From Hetaerina americana (Eukaryota > Arthropoda > Insecta > Odonata > Calopterygidae), in assembly GCA_022747635.1 (NCBI GenBank), contig JAKTNV010000664.1:20890-84889 (forward strand): a DNA stretch of 64,000 bases. The letters are read 5' to 3'. Positions 8,281 to 20,010 of the stretch are shown piece after piece. The notes beneath the pieces were generated by a model. That model did not search any database. It saw only the letters and a program-made list of their open reading frames with translations, and was not told where the DNA came from. The first letter of the stretch is position 1, and each line of letters opens with the position of its first letter. Made by a program: the position numbers and the translations under genes.

Positions 8281-8412
8281 TGATGTGCGCCTACTGTGGC
8301 CAAAGCCCGCTCCGCAGAGCGAAGACAATTCAAATCTCCCGGCAGCGGAGAATCTTCCCCTCCACCCGCGCTCCGATGCAATAGGGGAAGAGTCTGCCAC
8401 GCGGAGAGCGCG

Positions 8413-8585
8413 ACGTCACAATGTCACGTGGTCTCCCCTCCCCCGGAGTCCCCTCAGCGCTCGCCCATTGGCTACCGCCAGGGCATGTGAGCGATACGTC
8501 ACAATGTCACGTGGTCTCCCCTCCCCCGGAGTCCCCTCAGCGCTCGCCCATTGGCTACCGCCCGGGCCAGGGCAGGTATATAAGG
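8413..8585 (+). promoter_or_regulatory. 3' LTR promoter: duplicated core plus TATA
   Basis: Identical in layout to the 5' LTR promoter: two CRE-like/E-box/GC/CCAAT cores 83 bp apart and GTATATAAGG at 8576-8585. If active, it would transcribe outward through the rest of the LTR into the satellite at 9520 and beyond, unless stopped by the poly(A) signal at 9374. Confidence 0.7.
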
Positions 8586-9373
8586 AGGGACCTGAGACCC
8601 GAACAGACAGAGTCGGAGGTGGGAGTCCATCAGGGAGAGACCGCAGAGAGAACATCCTCGGTCTACTCCGCTCCCCTCTGATGGAAGCGACCGCAGAGAG
8701 CACATCCTCGGTCAACTCCGCTCCCCTCTCGAGGAAGCGATCGCAGAGAGCACATCCTCGGTCAACTCCGCCCCCCCCCCCCCTCTGGAGGAAGCGACCG
8801 CAGAGAGCAAATCCTCGGTCAAGTCCGCTCCCCTCTGGAGGAAGCGACCGCAGAGAGCACATCCTCGGTCAACTCCGATCCCCTCAAGAGGAATTCGAGG
8901 CAACCAGGACCAAAGCAACCGGACGGATGCCGCGCCGCCTCCCAGCGCCAACCGAGCTCGACGCCGCACGGAGGACCGACCCGCCGCGACGCCGCCCCGC
9001 CGCTCCGACACTCTGCCACCAGCCCCTCCGACGACCACCCCGGGATCATCGCCGACCCTCGAGGACTACCGGACCTGGTTGGCCGAGGCCGCCCTTCCTA
9101 CGTGGCCGGTGCTGAGTCTCCTGACGCCGCCCACCCCGCAGTACCGCCTCCGGCCCCTGGACTCTCCAAGGACGCCCTACGCAGAGGTGCCGAGGCTGCC
9201 CCTATTTGGCTCGCCAGACCGTCGGGCTCCCGCGACCAGCCAGAAGCCGGACAGGACCCCGGCCGCCATCCAGCTGCTGGAGCTGAACCGGACTACACGC
9301 GCCCTTCAGGCAAACGACACTCGACCTTCTCCCTGGGAGAAGGTCCCCTTTACTGTAATCCTTTACTGGACGG

Positions 9374-9392
9374 AATAAACGCCCTTCGGGGT
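9374..9392 (+). terminator. 3' LTR poly(A) signal and UUCG hairpin
   Basis: AATAAA (9374-9379) followed by CGCCCTTCGGGGT. This is the copy expected to direct 3' end formation of the genomic RNA. Confidence 0.72.
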
Positions 9393-9519
9393 AATCAACG
9401 GAACAGCAGGGAGGTTTATTTTCTCCAGCAACCCCAGCCCTTACCTGGGCAGAATGCTCACTCGCTCTCGCGTTTCGGGGCGGGTCGCACAGCCAACCCC
9501 GGACGCCAGCGACGCGACA

Positions 9520-9523
9520 ACTT
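9520..9523 (+). repeat. Target-site duplication, right copy (ACTT)
   Basis: Follows the GCGACA end of the 3' LTR and matches 5800-5803. The satellite resumes with TTATGCTCATTTCTTG in the same phase in which it was interrupted. Confidence 0.9.
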
Positions 9524-12500
9524 TTATGCTCATTTCTTGTCCTTCAAGATTAATTCTGGGTTTTATTTGTTTATTTGATGAAAATGAACCACAATACACA
9601 CCATGGAAACATTTTTGTTTGATTTGTGTCGAGTGAGATTTTCACCTAGAACCCAAAGGGGGGGGTATTGGCACTTTTCATGGAAAAATGTGAAAAATTA
9701 AATTTTCTTAAAATGAAATCAATGCCTTCTAAACACCTCAAACTTTCACTCTAAAACAGTAGATTGTTGTTTTTCGCAATATTTTTAGAAATTTTGGCTC
9801 TTTTAGTAACATTAACACTTGGGCTGAAGCATCTTTTATGATCTTTTATTGTCTTTCAGGATTCATTCTGGGTTTTATTTTGTTTATATGATGAAAATGA
9901 ACAACAATACACACCTTGGATACATTTTTGTTTGATTTGTGTCGAGCGAGATTTTCACCTAGAACCCAAAGGGGGGAGTATTGGCACTTTTCATGGAAAA
10001 ATGTGAAAAATTAAATTTTCCTAAAATGAAATAAATGCCTTCTAAACACCTCAAACATTCACTCTAAAACAGAAGATTGTTGTTTTTCGCAATATTTTTA
10101 GAAATTTGGGCTCTTTTAGTAACATTAACACTTTCGCTGAAGCAACTTTTATGCTCATTTCTTGTCTTTCAAGATTAATTCTGGGTTTTATTTTGTTTAT
10201 TTGATGAAAATGAACAACAATACACACCTTGGATACATTTTTGTTTGATTTGTGTCGAGTGAGATTTTCACCTAGAACCCAAAGGGGGTATTGGCACTTT
10301 TCATGGAAAAATGTGAAAAATTAAATTTTCTAAAAATGAAATAAATGCCTTCTAAACACCTCAAACATTCACTCTAAAACAGAAGATTGTTGTTTTTCGC
10401 AATATTTTTAGAAATTTGGGCTCTTTTAGTAACATTAACACCTGGGCTGAAGCATCTTTTATGACATTTATTGTCTTTCAGGATACATTCTGGGTTTTAT
10501 TTTGTTTATTTGATGAAAACGAACAACAATACACACCTTGGATACATTTTTGTTTGATTTTTGTCGAGTGAGATTTTCACCTAGAACCCAAAGGGGGGGT
10601 ATTGGCACTTTTCATGGAAAAATGTAAAAAATTAAATTTTCTAAAAATGAAATAAATGCCTTCTAAACACCTCAAACATTCACTCTAAAACAGAAGATTG
10701 TTGTTTTTCGCAATATTTTTAGAAATTTGGGCTCTTTTAGTAACATTAACACTTGCGCTGAAGCATCTTTTATGCTCATTTCTTGTCTTTCAGGATTATT
10801 TCTGGGTTTTATTTTGTTTATTTGATGAAAATAAACAACAATACACACCATGGAAACATTTTTGTTTGATTTGTGTCGAGTGAGATTTTCACCTAGAACC
10901 CAAAGGGGGGTATTGGCACTTTTCAAGGAAAAATGTGAAAAATTAAATTTTCTAAAAATGAAATAAATGCCTTCCAAACACCTCAAACATTCACTCTAAA
11001 ACAGAAGATTGTTGTTTTTCGCAATATTTTTAGAAATTTGGGCTCTTTTAGTAACATTCACACCTGGGCTGAAGCATCTTTTATGATCATTTATTGTCTT
11101 TCAGGATTAATTCTGGGTTTTATTTTGTTTATTTGATGAAAATGAAAACCAATACACACCTTGGATACATTTTGTTTGATTTGTGTCGAGTGAGATTTTC
11201 ACCTAGAACCCAAAGGGGGGGTATTGGCACTTTTCATGGAAAAATGTGAAAAATTAATTTTTCTAAATATGAAATAAATGCCTTCTAAACACCTCAAACA
11301 TTCACTCTAAAACAGAAGATTGTTGTTTTTCGCAATTTTTTTAGAAATTTGGGCTCTTTTAGTAACTTTAACACTTTCTCTGAAGCAACTTTTATGCTCA
11401 TTTCTTGTCCTTCAAGATTAATTCTGGGTTTTATTTGTTTATTTGATGAAAATGAACCACAATACACACCATGGAAACATTTTTGTTTGATTTGTGTCGA
11501 GTGAGATTTTCACCTAGAACCCAAAGGGGGGGGGTATTGGCACTTTTCATGGAAAAATGTGAAAAATTAAATTTTCTTAAAATGAAATCAATGCCTTCTA
11601 AACACCTCAAACTTTCACTCTAAAACAGAAGATTGTTGTTTTTCGCAATATTTTTAGAAATTTGGGCTCTTTTAGTAACATTAACACTTTCGCTGAAGCA
11701 ACTTTTATGCTCATTTCTTGTCTTTCAAGATTAATTCTGGGTTTTATTTTGTTTATTTGATGAAAATGAACAACAATACACACCTTGGATACATTTTTGT
11801 TTGATTTGTGTCGAGTGAGATTTTCACCTAGAACCCAAAGGTATTTGCACTTTTCATGGAAAAATGTAAAAAATTAAATTTTCTAAAAATGAAATAAATG
11901 CCTTCTAAACACCTCAAACATTCACTCTAAAACAGAAGATTGTTGTTTTTGGCAATATTTTTAGAAATTTGGGCTCTTTTAGTAACATTAACACTTGCGC
12001 TGAAGCATCTTTTATGCTCATTTCTTGTCTTTCAGGATTAATTCTGGGTTTTATTTTGTTTATTTGATGAAAATAAACAACAATACACACCATGGAAACA
12101 TTTTTGTTTGATTTGTGTCGAGTGAGATTTTCACCTAGAACCCAAAGGGGGGTATTGGCACTTTTCAAGGAAAAATGTGAAAAATTATATTTTCTAAAAA
12201 TGAAATAAATGCCTTCCAAACACCTCAAACATTCACTCTAAAACAGAAGATTGTTGTTTTTCGCAATATTTTTAGAAATTTGGGCTCTTTTAGTAACATT
12301 AACACCTGGGCTGAAGCATCTTTTATGATCATTTATTGTCTTTCAGGATTAATTCTGTGTTTTTTTTGTTTATTTGATGAAAATGAACAACAATAACCAC
12401 CATGGAAACATTTCTGTTTGATTTGTGTCAAGTTAGATTTTCACCTAGAACCCAAAGGGGGAGTATTGGCACTTTTCATGGAAAAATGTGAAAAATTAAA

Positions 12501-13449
12501 TTTTCTAAAAATGAAATAAATGCCTTATAAACACCTCAAACATTCACTCTAAAACAGAAGATTGTTGTTTTTCGCAATATTTTTAGAAATTTTGGCTCTT
12601 TTAGTAACATTAACACCTGGGCTGAAGCATCTTTTATGATCATTTATTGTCTTTCAGGATACATTCTGGGTTTTATTTTGTTTATTTGATGAATATGAAC
12701 AACAATACACACCTTGGATACATTTTTGTTTGATTTGTGTCGTGTGAGATTTTCACCTAGAACCCAAAGGGGGTTGGCACTTTTCATGGAAAAATGTAAA
12801 AAATTAAATTTTCTAAAAATGAAATAAATGCTTTCTAAACACCTCAAACATTCACTCTAAAACAGAAGATTGTTGTTTTTCGCAATTTTTTTAGAAATTT
12901 GGGCTCTTTTAGTAACTTTAACACTTTCTCTGAAGCAACTTTTATGCTCATTTCTTGTCCTTCAAGATTAATTCTGTGTTTTATTTGTTTATTTGATGAA
13001 AATGAACCACAATACACACCATGGAAACATTTTTGTTTGATTTGTGTCGAGTGAGATTTTCACCTAGAACCCAAAGGGGGGGGTATTGGCACTTTTCATG
13101 GAAAAATGTGAAAAATTAAATTTTCTTAAAATGAAATCAATGCCTTCTAAACACCTCAAACTTTCACTCTAAAACAGAAGATTGTTGTTTTTCGCAATAT
13201 TTTTAGAAATTTGGGCTCTTTTAGTAACATTAACACTTGGGCTGAAGCATCTTTTATGATCTTTTATTGTCTTTCAGGATTCATTCTGGGTTTTATTTTG
13301 TTTATATGATGAAAATGAACAACAATACACACCTTGGATACATTTTTGTTTGATTTGTGTCGAGCGAGATTTTCACCTAGAACCCAAAGGGGGGAGTATT
13401 GGCACTTTTCATGGAAAAATGTGAAAAATTAAATTTTCCTAAAATGAAA

Positions 13450-15960
13450 TAAATGCCTTCTAAACACCTCAAACATTCACTCTAAAACAGAAGATTGTTG
13501 TTTTTCGCAATATTTTTAGAAATTTGGGCTCTTTTAGTAACATTAACACTTTCGCTGAAGCAACTTTTATGCTCATTTCTTGTCTTTCAAGATTAATTCT
13601 GGGTTTTATTTTGTTTATTTGATGAAAATGAACAACAATACACACCTTGGATACATTTTTGTTTGATTTGTGTCGAGTGAGATTTTCACCTAGAACCCAA
13701 AGGGGGGGTATTGGCACTTTTCATGGAAAAATGTGAAAAATTAAATTTTCTAAAAATGAAATAAATGCCTTCTAAACACCTCAAATATTCACTCTAAAAC
13801 AGAAGATTGTTGTTTTTCGCAATATTTTTAGAAATTTGGGCTCTTTTAGTAACATTAACACCTGGGCTGAAGCATCTTTTATGATCATTTATTGTCTTTC
13901 AGGATACATTCTGGGTTTTATTTTGTTTATTTGATGAAAACGAACAACAATACACACCTTGGATACATTTTTGTTTGATTTTTGTCGAGTGAGATTTTCA
14001 CCTAGAACCCAAAGGGGGGGGTATTGGCACTTTTCATGAAAAAATGTAAAAAATTAAATTTTCTAAAAATGAAATAAATGCCGTCTAAACACCTCAAACA
14101 TTCACTCTAAAACAGAAGATTGTTGTTTTTCGCAATATTTTTAGAAATTTGGGCTCTTTTAGTAACATTAACACTTGCGCTGAAGCATCTTTTATGCTCA
14201 TTTCTTGTCTTTCAGGATTAATTCTGGGTTTTATTTTGTTTATTTGATGAAAATAAACAACAATACACACCATGGAAACATTTTTGTTTGATTTGTGTCG
14301 AGTGAGATTTTCACCTAGAACCCAAAGGGGGGGGTATTGGCACTTTTCATGAAAAAATGTAAAAAATTAAATTTTCTAAAAATGAAATAAATGCCGTCTA
14401 AACACCTCAAACATTCACTCTAAAACAGAAGATTGTTGTTTTTCGCAATATTTTTAGAAATTTGGGCTCTTTTAGTAACATTAACACCTGGGCTGAAGCA
14501 TCTTTTATGATCATTTATTGTCTTTCAGGATACATTCTGGGTTTTATTTTGTTTATTTGATGAAAACGAACAACAATACACACCTTGGATACATTTTTGT
14601 TTGATTTTTGTCGAGTGAGATTTTCACCTAGAACCCAAAGGGGGGGGTATTGGCACTTTTCATGAAAAAATGTAAAAAATTAAATTTTCTAAAAATGAAA
14701 TAAATGCCGTCTAAACACCTCAAACATTCACTCTAAAACAGAAGATTGTTGTTTTTCGCAATATTTTTAGAAATTTGGGCTCTTTTAGTAACATTAACAC
14801 TTTCGCTGAAGCAACTTTTATGCTCATTTCTTGTCTTTCAAGATTAATTCTGGGTTTTATTTTGTTTATTTGATGAAAATGAACAACAATACACACCTTG
14901 GATACATTTTTGTTTGATTTGTGTCGAGTGAGATTTTCACCTAGAACCCAAAGGGGGGGTATTGGCACTTTTCATGGAAAAATGTGAAAAATTAAATTTT
15001 CTAAAAATGAAATAAATGCCTTCTAAACACCTCAAACATTCACTCTAAAACAGAAGATTGTTGTTTTTCGCAATATTTTTAGAAATTTGGGCTTTTTTAG
15101 TAACATTAACACCTGGGCTGAAGCATCTTTTATGACATTTATTGTCTTTCAGGATACATTCTGGGTTTTATTTTGTTTATTTGATGAAAACGAACAACAA
15201 TACACACCTTGGATACATTTTTGTTTGATTTTTGTCGAGTGAGATTTTCACCTAGAACCCAAAGGGGGGGGTATTGGCACTTTTCATGGAAAAATGTAAA
15301 AAATTAAATTTTCTAAAAATGAAATAAATGCCTTCTAAACACCTCAAACATTCACTCTAAAACAGAAGATTGTTGTTTTTCGCAATATTTTTAGAAATTT
15401 GGGCTCTTTTAGTAACATTAACACTTGCGCTGAAGCATCTTTTATGCTCATTTCTTGTCTTTCAGGATTAATTCTGGGTTTTATTTTGTTTATTTGATGA
15501 AAATAAACAACAATACACACCATGGAAACATTTTTGTTTGATTTGTGTCGAGTGAGATTTTCACCTAGAACCCAAAGGGGGGTATTGGCACTTTTCAAGG
15601 AAAAATGTGAAAAATTAAATTTTCTAAAAATGAAATAAATGCCTTCCAAACACCTCAAACATTCACTCTAAAACAGAAGATTGTTGTTTTTCGCAATATT
15701 TTTAGAAATTTGGGCTCTTTTAGTAACATAAACACCTGTGCTGAAGCATCTTTTATGATCATTTATTGTCTTTCAGGATTAATTCTGGGTTTTATTTTGT
15801 TTATTTGATGAAAATGAAAACCAATACACACCTTGGATACATTTTGTTTGATTTGTGTCGAGTGAGATTTTCACCTAGAACCCAAAGGGGGGGTATTGGC
15901 ACTTTTCATGGAAAAATTTGAAAAATTAATTTTTCTAAATATGAAATAAATGCCTTCTAA
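13450..15960 (+). repeat. Four-monomer higher-order repeat (about 1.25 kb), two copies
   Basis: The order TTTCGCTGAAGCAAC, CCTGGGCTGAAGCATC (with GAAAACGAAC), CTTGCGCTGAAGCATC (with AAATAAACAAC), CCTGGGCTGAAGCATC is seen at about 13450-14700 and again at about 14701-15960. The reverse-strand ORF at 13469-13717 recurs at 14720-14968, an offset of 1251. The fourth monomer of copy 2 is the GAAAACC variant. A related run recurs near 20.3-21.9 kb. Confidence 0.75.
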
Positions 15961-17519
15961 ACACCTCAAACATTCACTCTAAAACAGAAGATTGTTTTTT
16001 TTCGCAATATTTTTAGAAATTTGGGCTCTTTTAGTAACATTAACACTTTCGCTGAAGCATCTTTTATGCTCCTTTCATGTCTTTCAGGATTCATTCTGGG
16101 TTTTATTTTGTTTATTTGATGAAAATGAACAACAATACACACCTTGGATACATTTTTGTTTGATTCGTGTCGAGTGAGATTTTCACCTAGAACCCAAAGG
16201 GGGGGGTATTGGCACTTTTCATGGAAAAATGTAAAAAATTAAATTTTCTAAAAATGAAATAAATGCTTTCTAAACACCTCAAACATTCACTCTAAAACAG
16301 AAGATTGTTGTTTTTCGCAATTTTTTTAGAAATTTGGGCTCTTTTAGTAACTTTAACACTTTCTCTGAAGCAACTTTTATGCTCATTTCTTGTCCTTCAA
16401 GATTAATTCTGGGTTTTATTTGTTTATTTGATGAAAATGAACCACAATACACACCATGGAAACATTTTTGTTTGATTTGTGTCGAGTGAGATTTTCACCT
16501 AGAACCCAAAGGGGGGGGTATTGGCACTTTTCATGGAAAAATGTGAAAAATTAAATTTTCTTAAAATGAAATCAATGCCTTCTAAACACCTCAAACTTTC
16601 ACTCTAAAACAGAAGATTGTTGTTTTTCGCAATATTTTTAGAAATTTTGGCTCTTTTAGTAACATTAACACCTGGGCTGAAGCATCTTTTATGATCATTT
16701 ATTGTCTTTCAGGATACTTTCTGGGTTTTATTTTGTTTATTTGATGAAAATGAAAAACAATACACACCTTGGATACATTTTTGTTTGATTTGTGTCGTGT
16801 GAGATTTTCACCTAGAACCCAAAGGGGGTTGGCACTTTTCATGGAAAAATGTAAAAAATTAAATTTTCTAAAAATGAAATAAATGCCTTCTAAACACCTC
16901 AAACATTCACTCTAAAACAGAAGATTGTTGTTTTTGGCAATATTTTTAGAAATTTGGGCTCTTTTAGTAACATTAACACTTGCGCTGAAGCATCTTTTAT
17001 GCTCATTTCTTGTCTTTCAGGATTAATTCTGGGTTTTATTTTGTTTATTTGATGAAAATAAACAACAATACACACCATGGAAACATTTTTGTTTGATTTG
17101 TGTCGAGTGAGATTTTCACCTAGAACCCAAAGGGGGGTATTGGCACTTTTCAAGGAAAAATGTGAAAAATTAAATTTTCTAAAAATGAAATAAATGCCTT
17201 CCAAACACCTCAAACATTCACTCTAAAACAGAAGATTGTTGTTTTTCGCAATATTTTTAGAAATTTGGGCTCTTTTAGTAACATTAACACCTGGGCTGAA
17301 GCATCTTTTATGATCATTTATTGTCTTTCAGGATTAATTATGGGTTTTATTTTGTTTATTTGATGAAAATGAAAACCAATACACACCTTGGATACATTTT
17401 GTTTGATTTGTGTCGAGTGAGATTTTCACCTAGAACCCAAAGGGGGGGGGTATTGGCATTTTTCATGGAAAAATGTAAAAAATTAAATTTTCTAAAAATG
17501 AAATAAATGCCTTCTAAAC

Positions 17520-20010
17520 ACCTCAAACATTCACTCTAAAACAGAAGATTGTTTTTTTTCGCAACATTTTTAGAAATTTGGGCTCTTTTAATAACATTAA
17601 CACTTTCGCTGAAGCATCTTTTATGCTCCTTTCATGTCTTTCAGGATTCATTCTGGGTTTTATTTTGTTTATTTGATGAAAATGAACAACAATACACACC
17701 TTGGATTCATTTTTGTTTGATTTGTTTCGAGTGAGATTTTCACTTAGAACCCAAAGGGGGGGGGGGGTATTGGCACTTTTCATGGAAAAATGATAAAAAT
17801 AAAATTTTCTAAAAATGAATGAAATGACTTCTAAACACCTCAAAAATTCACTCTAAAACAGAAGATTGTTGTTTTTCGCAATATTTTTAGAAATTTGGGC
17901 TCTTTTAGTAACATTAACATTTGGGCTGAAGCATCTTTTATGATCTTTTATTGTCTTTCAGGATTCATTCTGGGTTTTATTTTGTTTATTTGATGAAAAT
18001 GAACAACAATACACACCTTGGATACATTTTTGTTTGATTTGTGTCGAGTGAGATTTTCACCTAGAACCCAAAGGGGTATTGGCACTTTTCATGGAAAAAT
18101 GTGAAAAATTAAATTTTCTAAAAATGAAATAAATGCCTTCTAAACACCTCAAACATTCACTCTTAAACAGAAGATTGTTGTTTTTCGCAATATTTTAAGA
18201 AATTTGGGCTCTTTTAGTAACATTAACACTTTCGCTGAAGCAACTTTTATGCTCGTTTCTTGTCTTTCAAGATTAATTCTGTGTTTTTTTTTGTTTATTT
18301 GATGAAAATGAACAACAATAACCACCATGGAAACATTTCTGTTTGATTTGTGTCAAGTTAGATTTTCACCTAGAACCCAAAGGGGGAGTATTGGCACTTT
18401 TCATGGAAAAATGTGAAAAATTAAATTTTCTAAAAATGAAATAAATGCCTTATAAACACCTCAAACATTCACTCTAAAACAGAAGATTGTTGTTTTTCGC
18501 AATATTTTTAGAAATTTTGGCTCTTTTAGTAACATTAACACCTGGGCTGAAGCATCTTTTATGATCATTTATTGTCTTTCAGGATACATTCTGGGTTTTA
18601 TTTTGTTTATTTGATGAAAATGAACAACAATACACACCTTGGATACATTTTTGTTTGATTTGTGTCGTGTGAGATTTTCACCTAGAACCCAAAGGGGGTT
18701 GGCACTTTTCATGGAAAAATGTAAAAAATTAAATTTTCTAAAAATGAAATAAATGCCTTCTAAACACTTCAAACATTCACTCTAAAACAGAAGATTGTTT
18801 TTTTTCGCAACATTTTTAGAAATTTGGGCTCTTTTAGTAACATTAACACTTTCGCTGAAGCATCTTTTATGCTCCTTTCATGTCTTTCAGGATTCATTCT
18901 GGGTTTTATTTTATTTATTTGATGAAAATGAACAACAATACACACCTTGGATTCATTTTTGTTTGATTTGTTTCGAGTGAGATTTTCACTTAGAACCCAA
19001 AGGGGGGGGGTATTGGCACTTTTCATGGAAAAATGATAAAAATAAAATTTTCTAAAAATGAATGAAATGACTTCTAAACACCTCAAAAATTCACTCTAAA
19101 ACAGAAGATTGTTGTTTTTCGCAATATTTTTAGAAATTTGGGCTCTTTTAGTAACATTAACATTTGGGCTGAAGCATCTTTTATGATCTTTTATTGTCTT
19201 TCAGGATTCATTCTGGGTTTTATTTTGTTTATTTGATGAAAATGAACAACAATACACACCTTGGATACATTTTTGTTTGATTTGTGTCGAGTGAGATTTT
19301 CACCTAGAACCCAAAGGGGGGGGGTATTGGCACTTTTCATGGAAAAATGTGAAAAATTAAATTTTCTAAAAATGAAATAAATGCCTTCTAAACACCTCAA
19401 ACATTCACTCTTAAACAGAAGATTGTTGTTTTTCGCAATATTTTAAGAAATTTGGGCTCTTTTAGTAACATTAACACTTTCGCTGAAGCAACTTTTATGC
19501 TCGTTTCTTGTCTTTCAAGATTAATTCTGTGTTTTTTTTGTTTATTTGATGAAAATGAACAACAATAACCACCATGGAAACATTTCTGTTTGATTTGTGT
19601 CAAGTTAGATTTTCACCTAGAACCCAAAGGGGGAGTATTGGCACTTTTCATGGAAAAATGTGAAAAATTAAATTTTCTAAAAATGAAATAAATGCCTTAT
19701 AAACACCTCAAACATTCACTCTAAAACAGAAGATTGTTGTTTTTCGCAATATTTTTAGAAATTTTGGCTCTTTTAGTAACATTAACACCTGGGCTGAAGC
19801 ATCTTTTATGATCATTTATTGTCTTTCAGGATACATTCTGGGTTTTATTTTGTTTATTTGATGAAAATGAACAACAATACACACCTTGGATACATTTTTG
19901 TTTGATTTGTGTCGTGTGAGATTTTCACCTAGAACCCAAAGGGGGTTGGCACTTTTCATGGAAAAATGTAAAAAATTAAATTTTCTAAAAATGAAATAAA
20001 TGCTTTCTAA
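17520..20010 (+). repeat. Four-monomer higher-order repeat (1247 bp), two adjacent copies
   Basis: Copy 1 is about 17520-18766 and copy 2 about 18767-20010. Shared markers are TTTTTTTTCGCAACATTTTT, GATAAAAATAAAATTTTC, CACCTCAAAAATTCAC, CACTCTTAAACAG, ATTCTGTGTTTTTTT, AACAATAACCACCATGG, CCTTATAAACACC and GGGGGTTGGCAC. A partial third copy of the last two monomers lies at about 12340-12835. Confidence 0.85.

Larger units (their letters stand above)
5804..9519 (+). mobile_element. Gag-only LTR retrotransposon (Ty3/Gypsy-like, non-autonomous)
   Basis: A 3716-bp element: 5' LTR 5804-7040, primer-binding site from 7043, gag 7077-8192, polypurine tract 8267-8280, 3' LTR 8281-9519. LTRs begin TGATGTG and end GCGACA, and the element is bounded by a 4-bp ACTT duplication. 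The internal region is only 1240 bp and codes for Gag alone; only 88 bp separate the gag stop from the 3' LTR, so protease, reverse transcriptase, RNase H and integrase are absent. The two LTRs differ by two substitutions and a 2-bp poly-C length change, so the insertion is recent and the enzymes must have come from another element. GC content contrasts sharply with the AT-rich satellite. Gypsy-like affiliation rests on the Gag domain and the 4-bp duplication; with no pol it cannot be confirmed. Confidence 0.93.
8281..9519 (+). repeat. 3' LTR (1239 bp)
   Basis: Repeats the 5' LTR apart from a 13-C instead of 11-C run (8771-8783) and two substitutions (near 9217 and 9447). Regulatory parts are conserved: U3 cores at 8413-8479 and 8496-8562, TATA at 8576-8585, 50-bp repeats at about 8635-8892, AATAAA at 9374-9379 with the TTCG hairpin after it. 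The poly-C change shifts the frame of the long LTR ORF seen in the 5' copy. Confidence 0.95.
3116..9965 (+). repeat. Ten-monomer higher-order repeat, copy 2, split by the retroelement
   Basis: This matches copy 1 up to about 5600, continues as a slightly different monomer variant to 5803, and resumes at 9520 with sequence matching 2690-3115 (TTATTTGTTTATTTGATG, GAACCACAATACACACC, TTCTTAAAATGAAATCAATG, then GTCGAGCGAGATT). Without the 3720-bp insertion and target duplication, the period is again about 3.11 kb. Two segments depart from copy 1: about 4316-4425, and about 5610-5800, which resembles the AAATGCTTTCTAAAC variant found near 12830. Confidence 0.8.

Noticed and set aside
8081..9115. 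344-codon ORF running from the gag 3' end into the 3' LTR
   Set aside because: It overlaps gag in another frame, crosses the polypurine tract and the LTR border, and has no pol motif. It exists because the GC-rich LTR frame stays open.
9454..9636. ORF fusing the end of the 3' LTR to satellite sequence
   Set aside because: A chance read-through across the insertion junction; it lies downstream of the LTR poly(A) signal and has no coding evidence.
15344..15658. Recurring reverse-strand ORF of 104-105 codons, spanning about one monomer, seen dozens of times in the window
   Set aside because: It recurs because a 312-bp monomer is a multiple of three and AT-rich with few stops in this frame. Many monomers break it through G-tract length changes or stops, and there is no promoter or domain.
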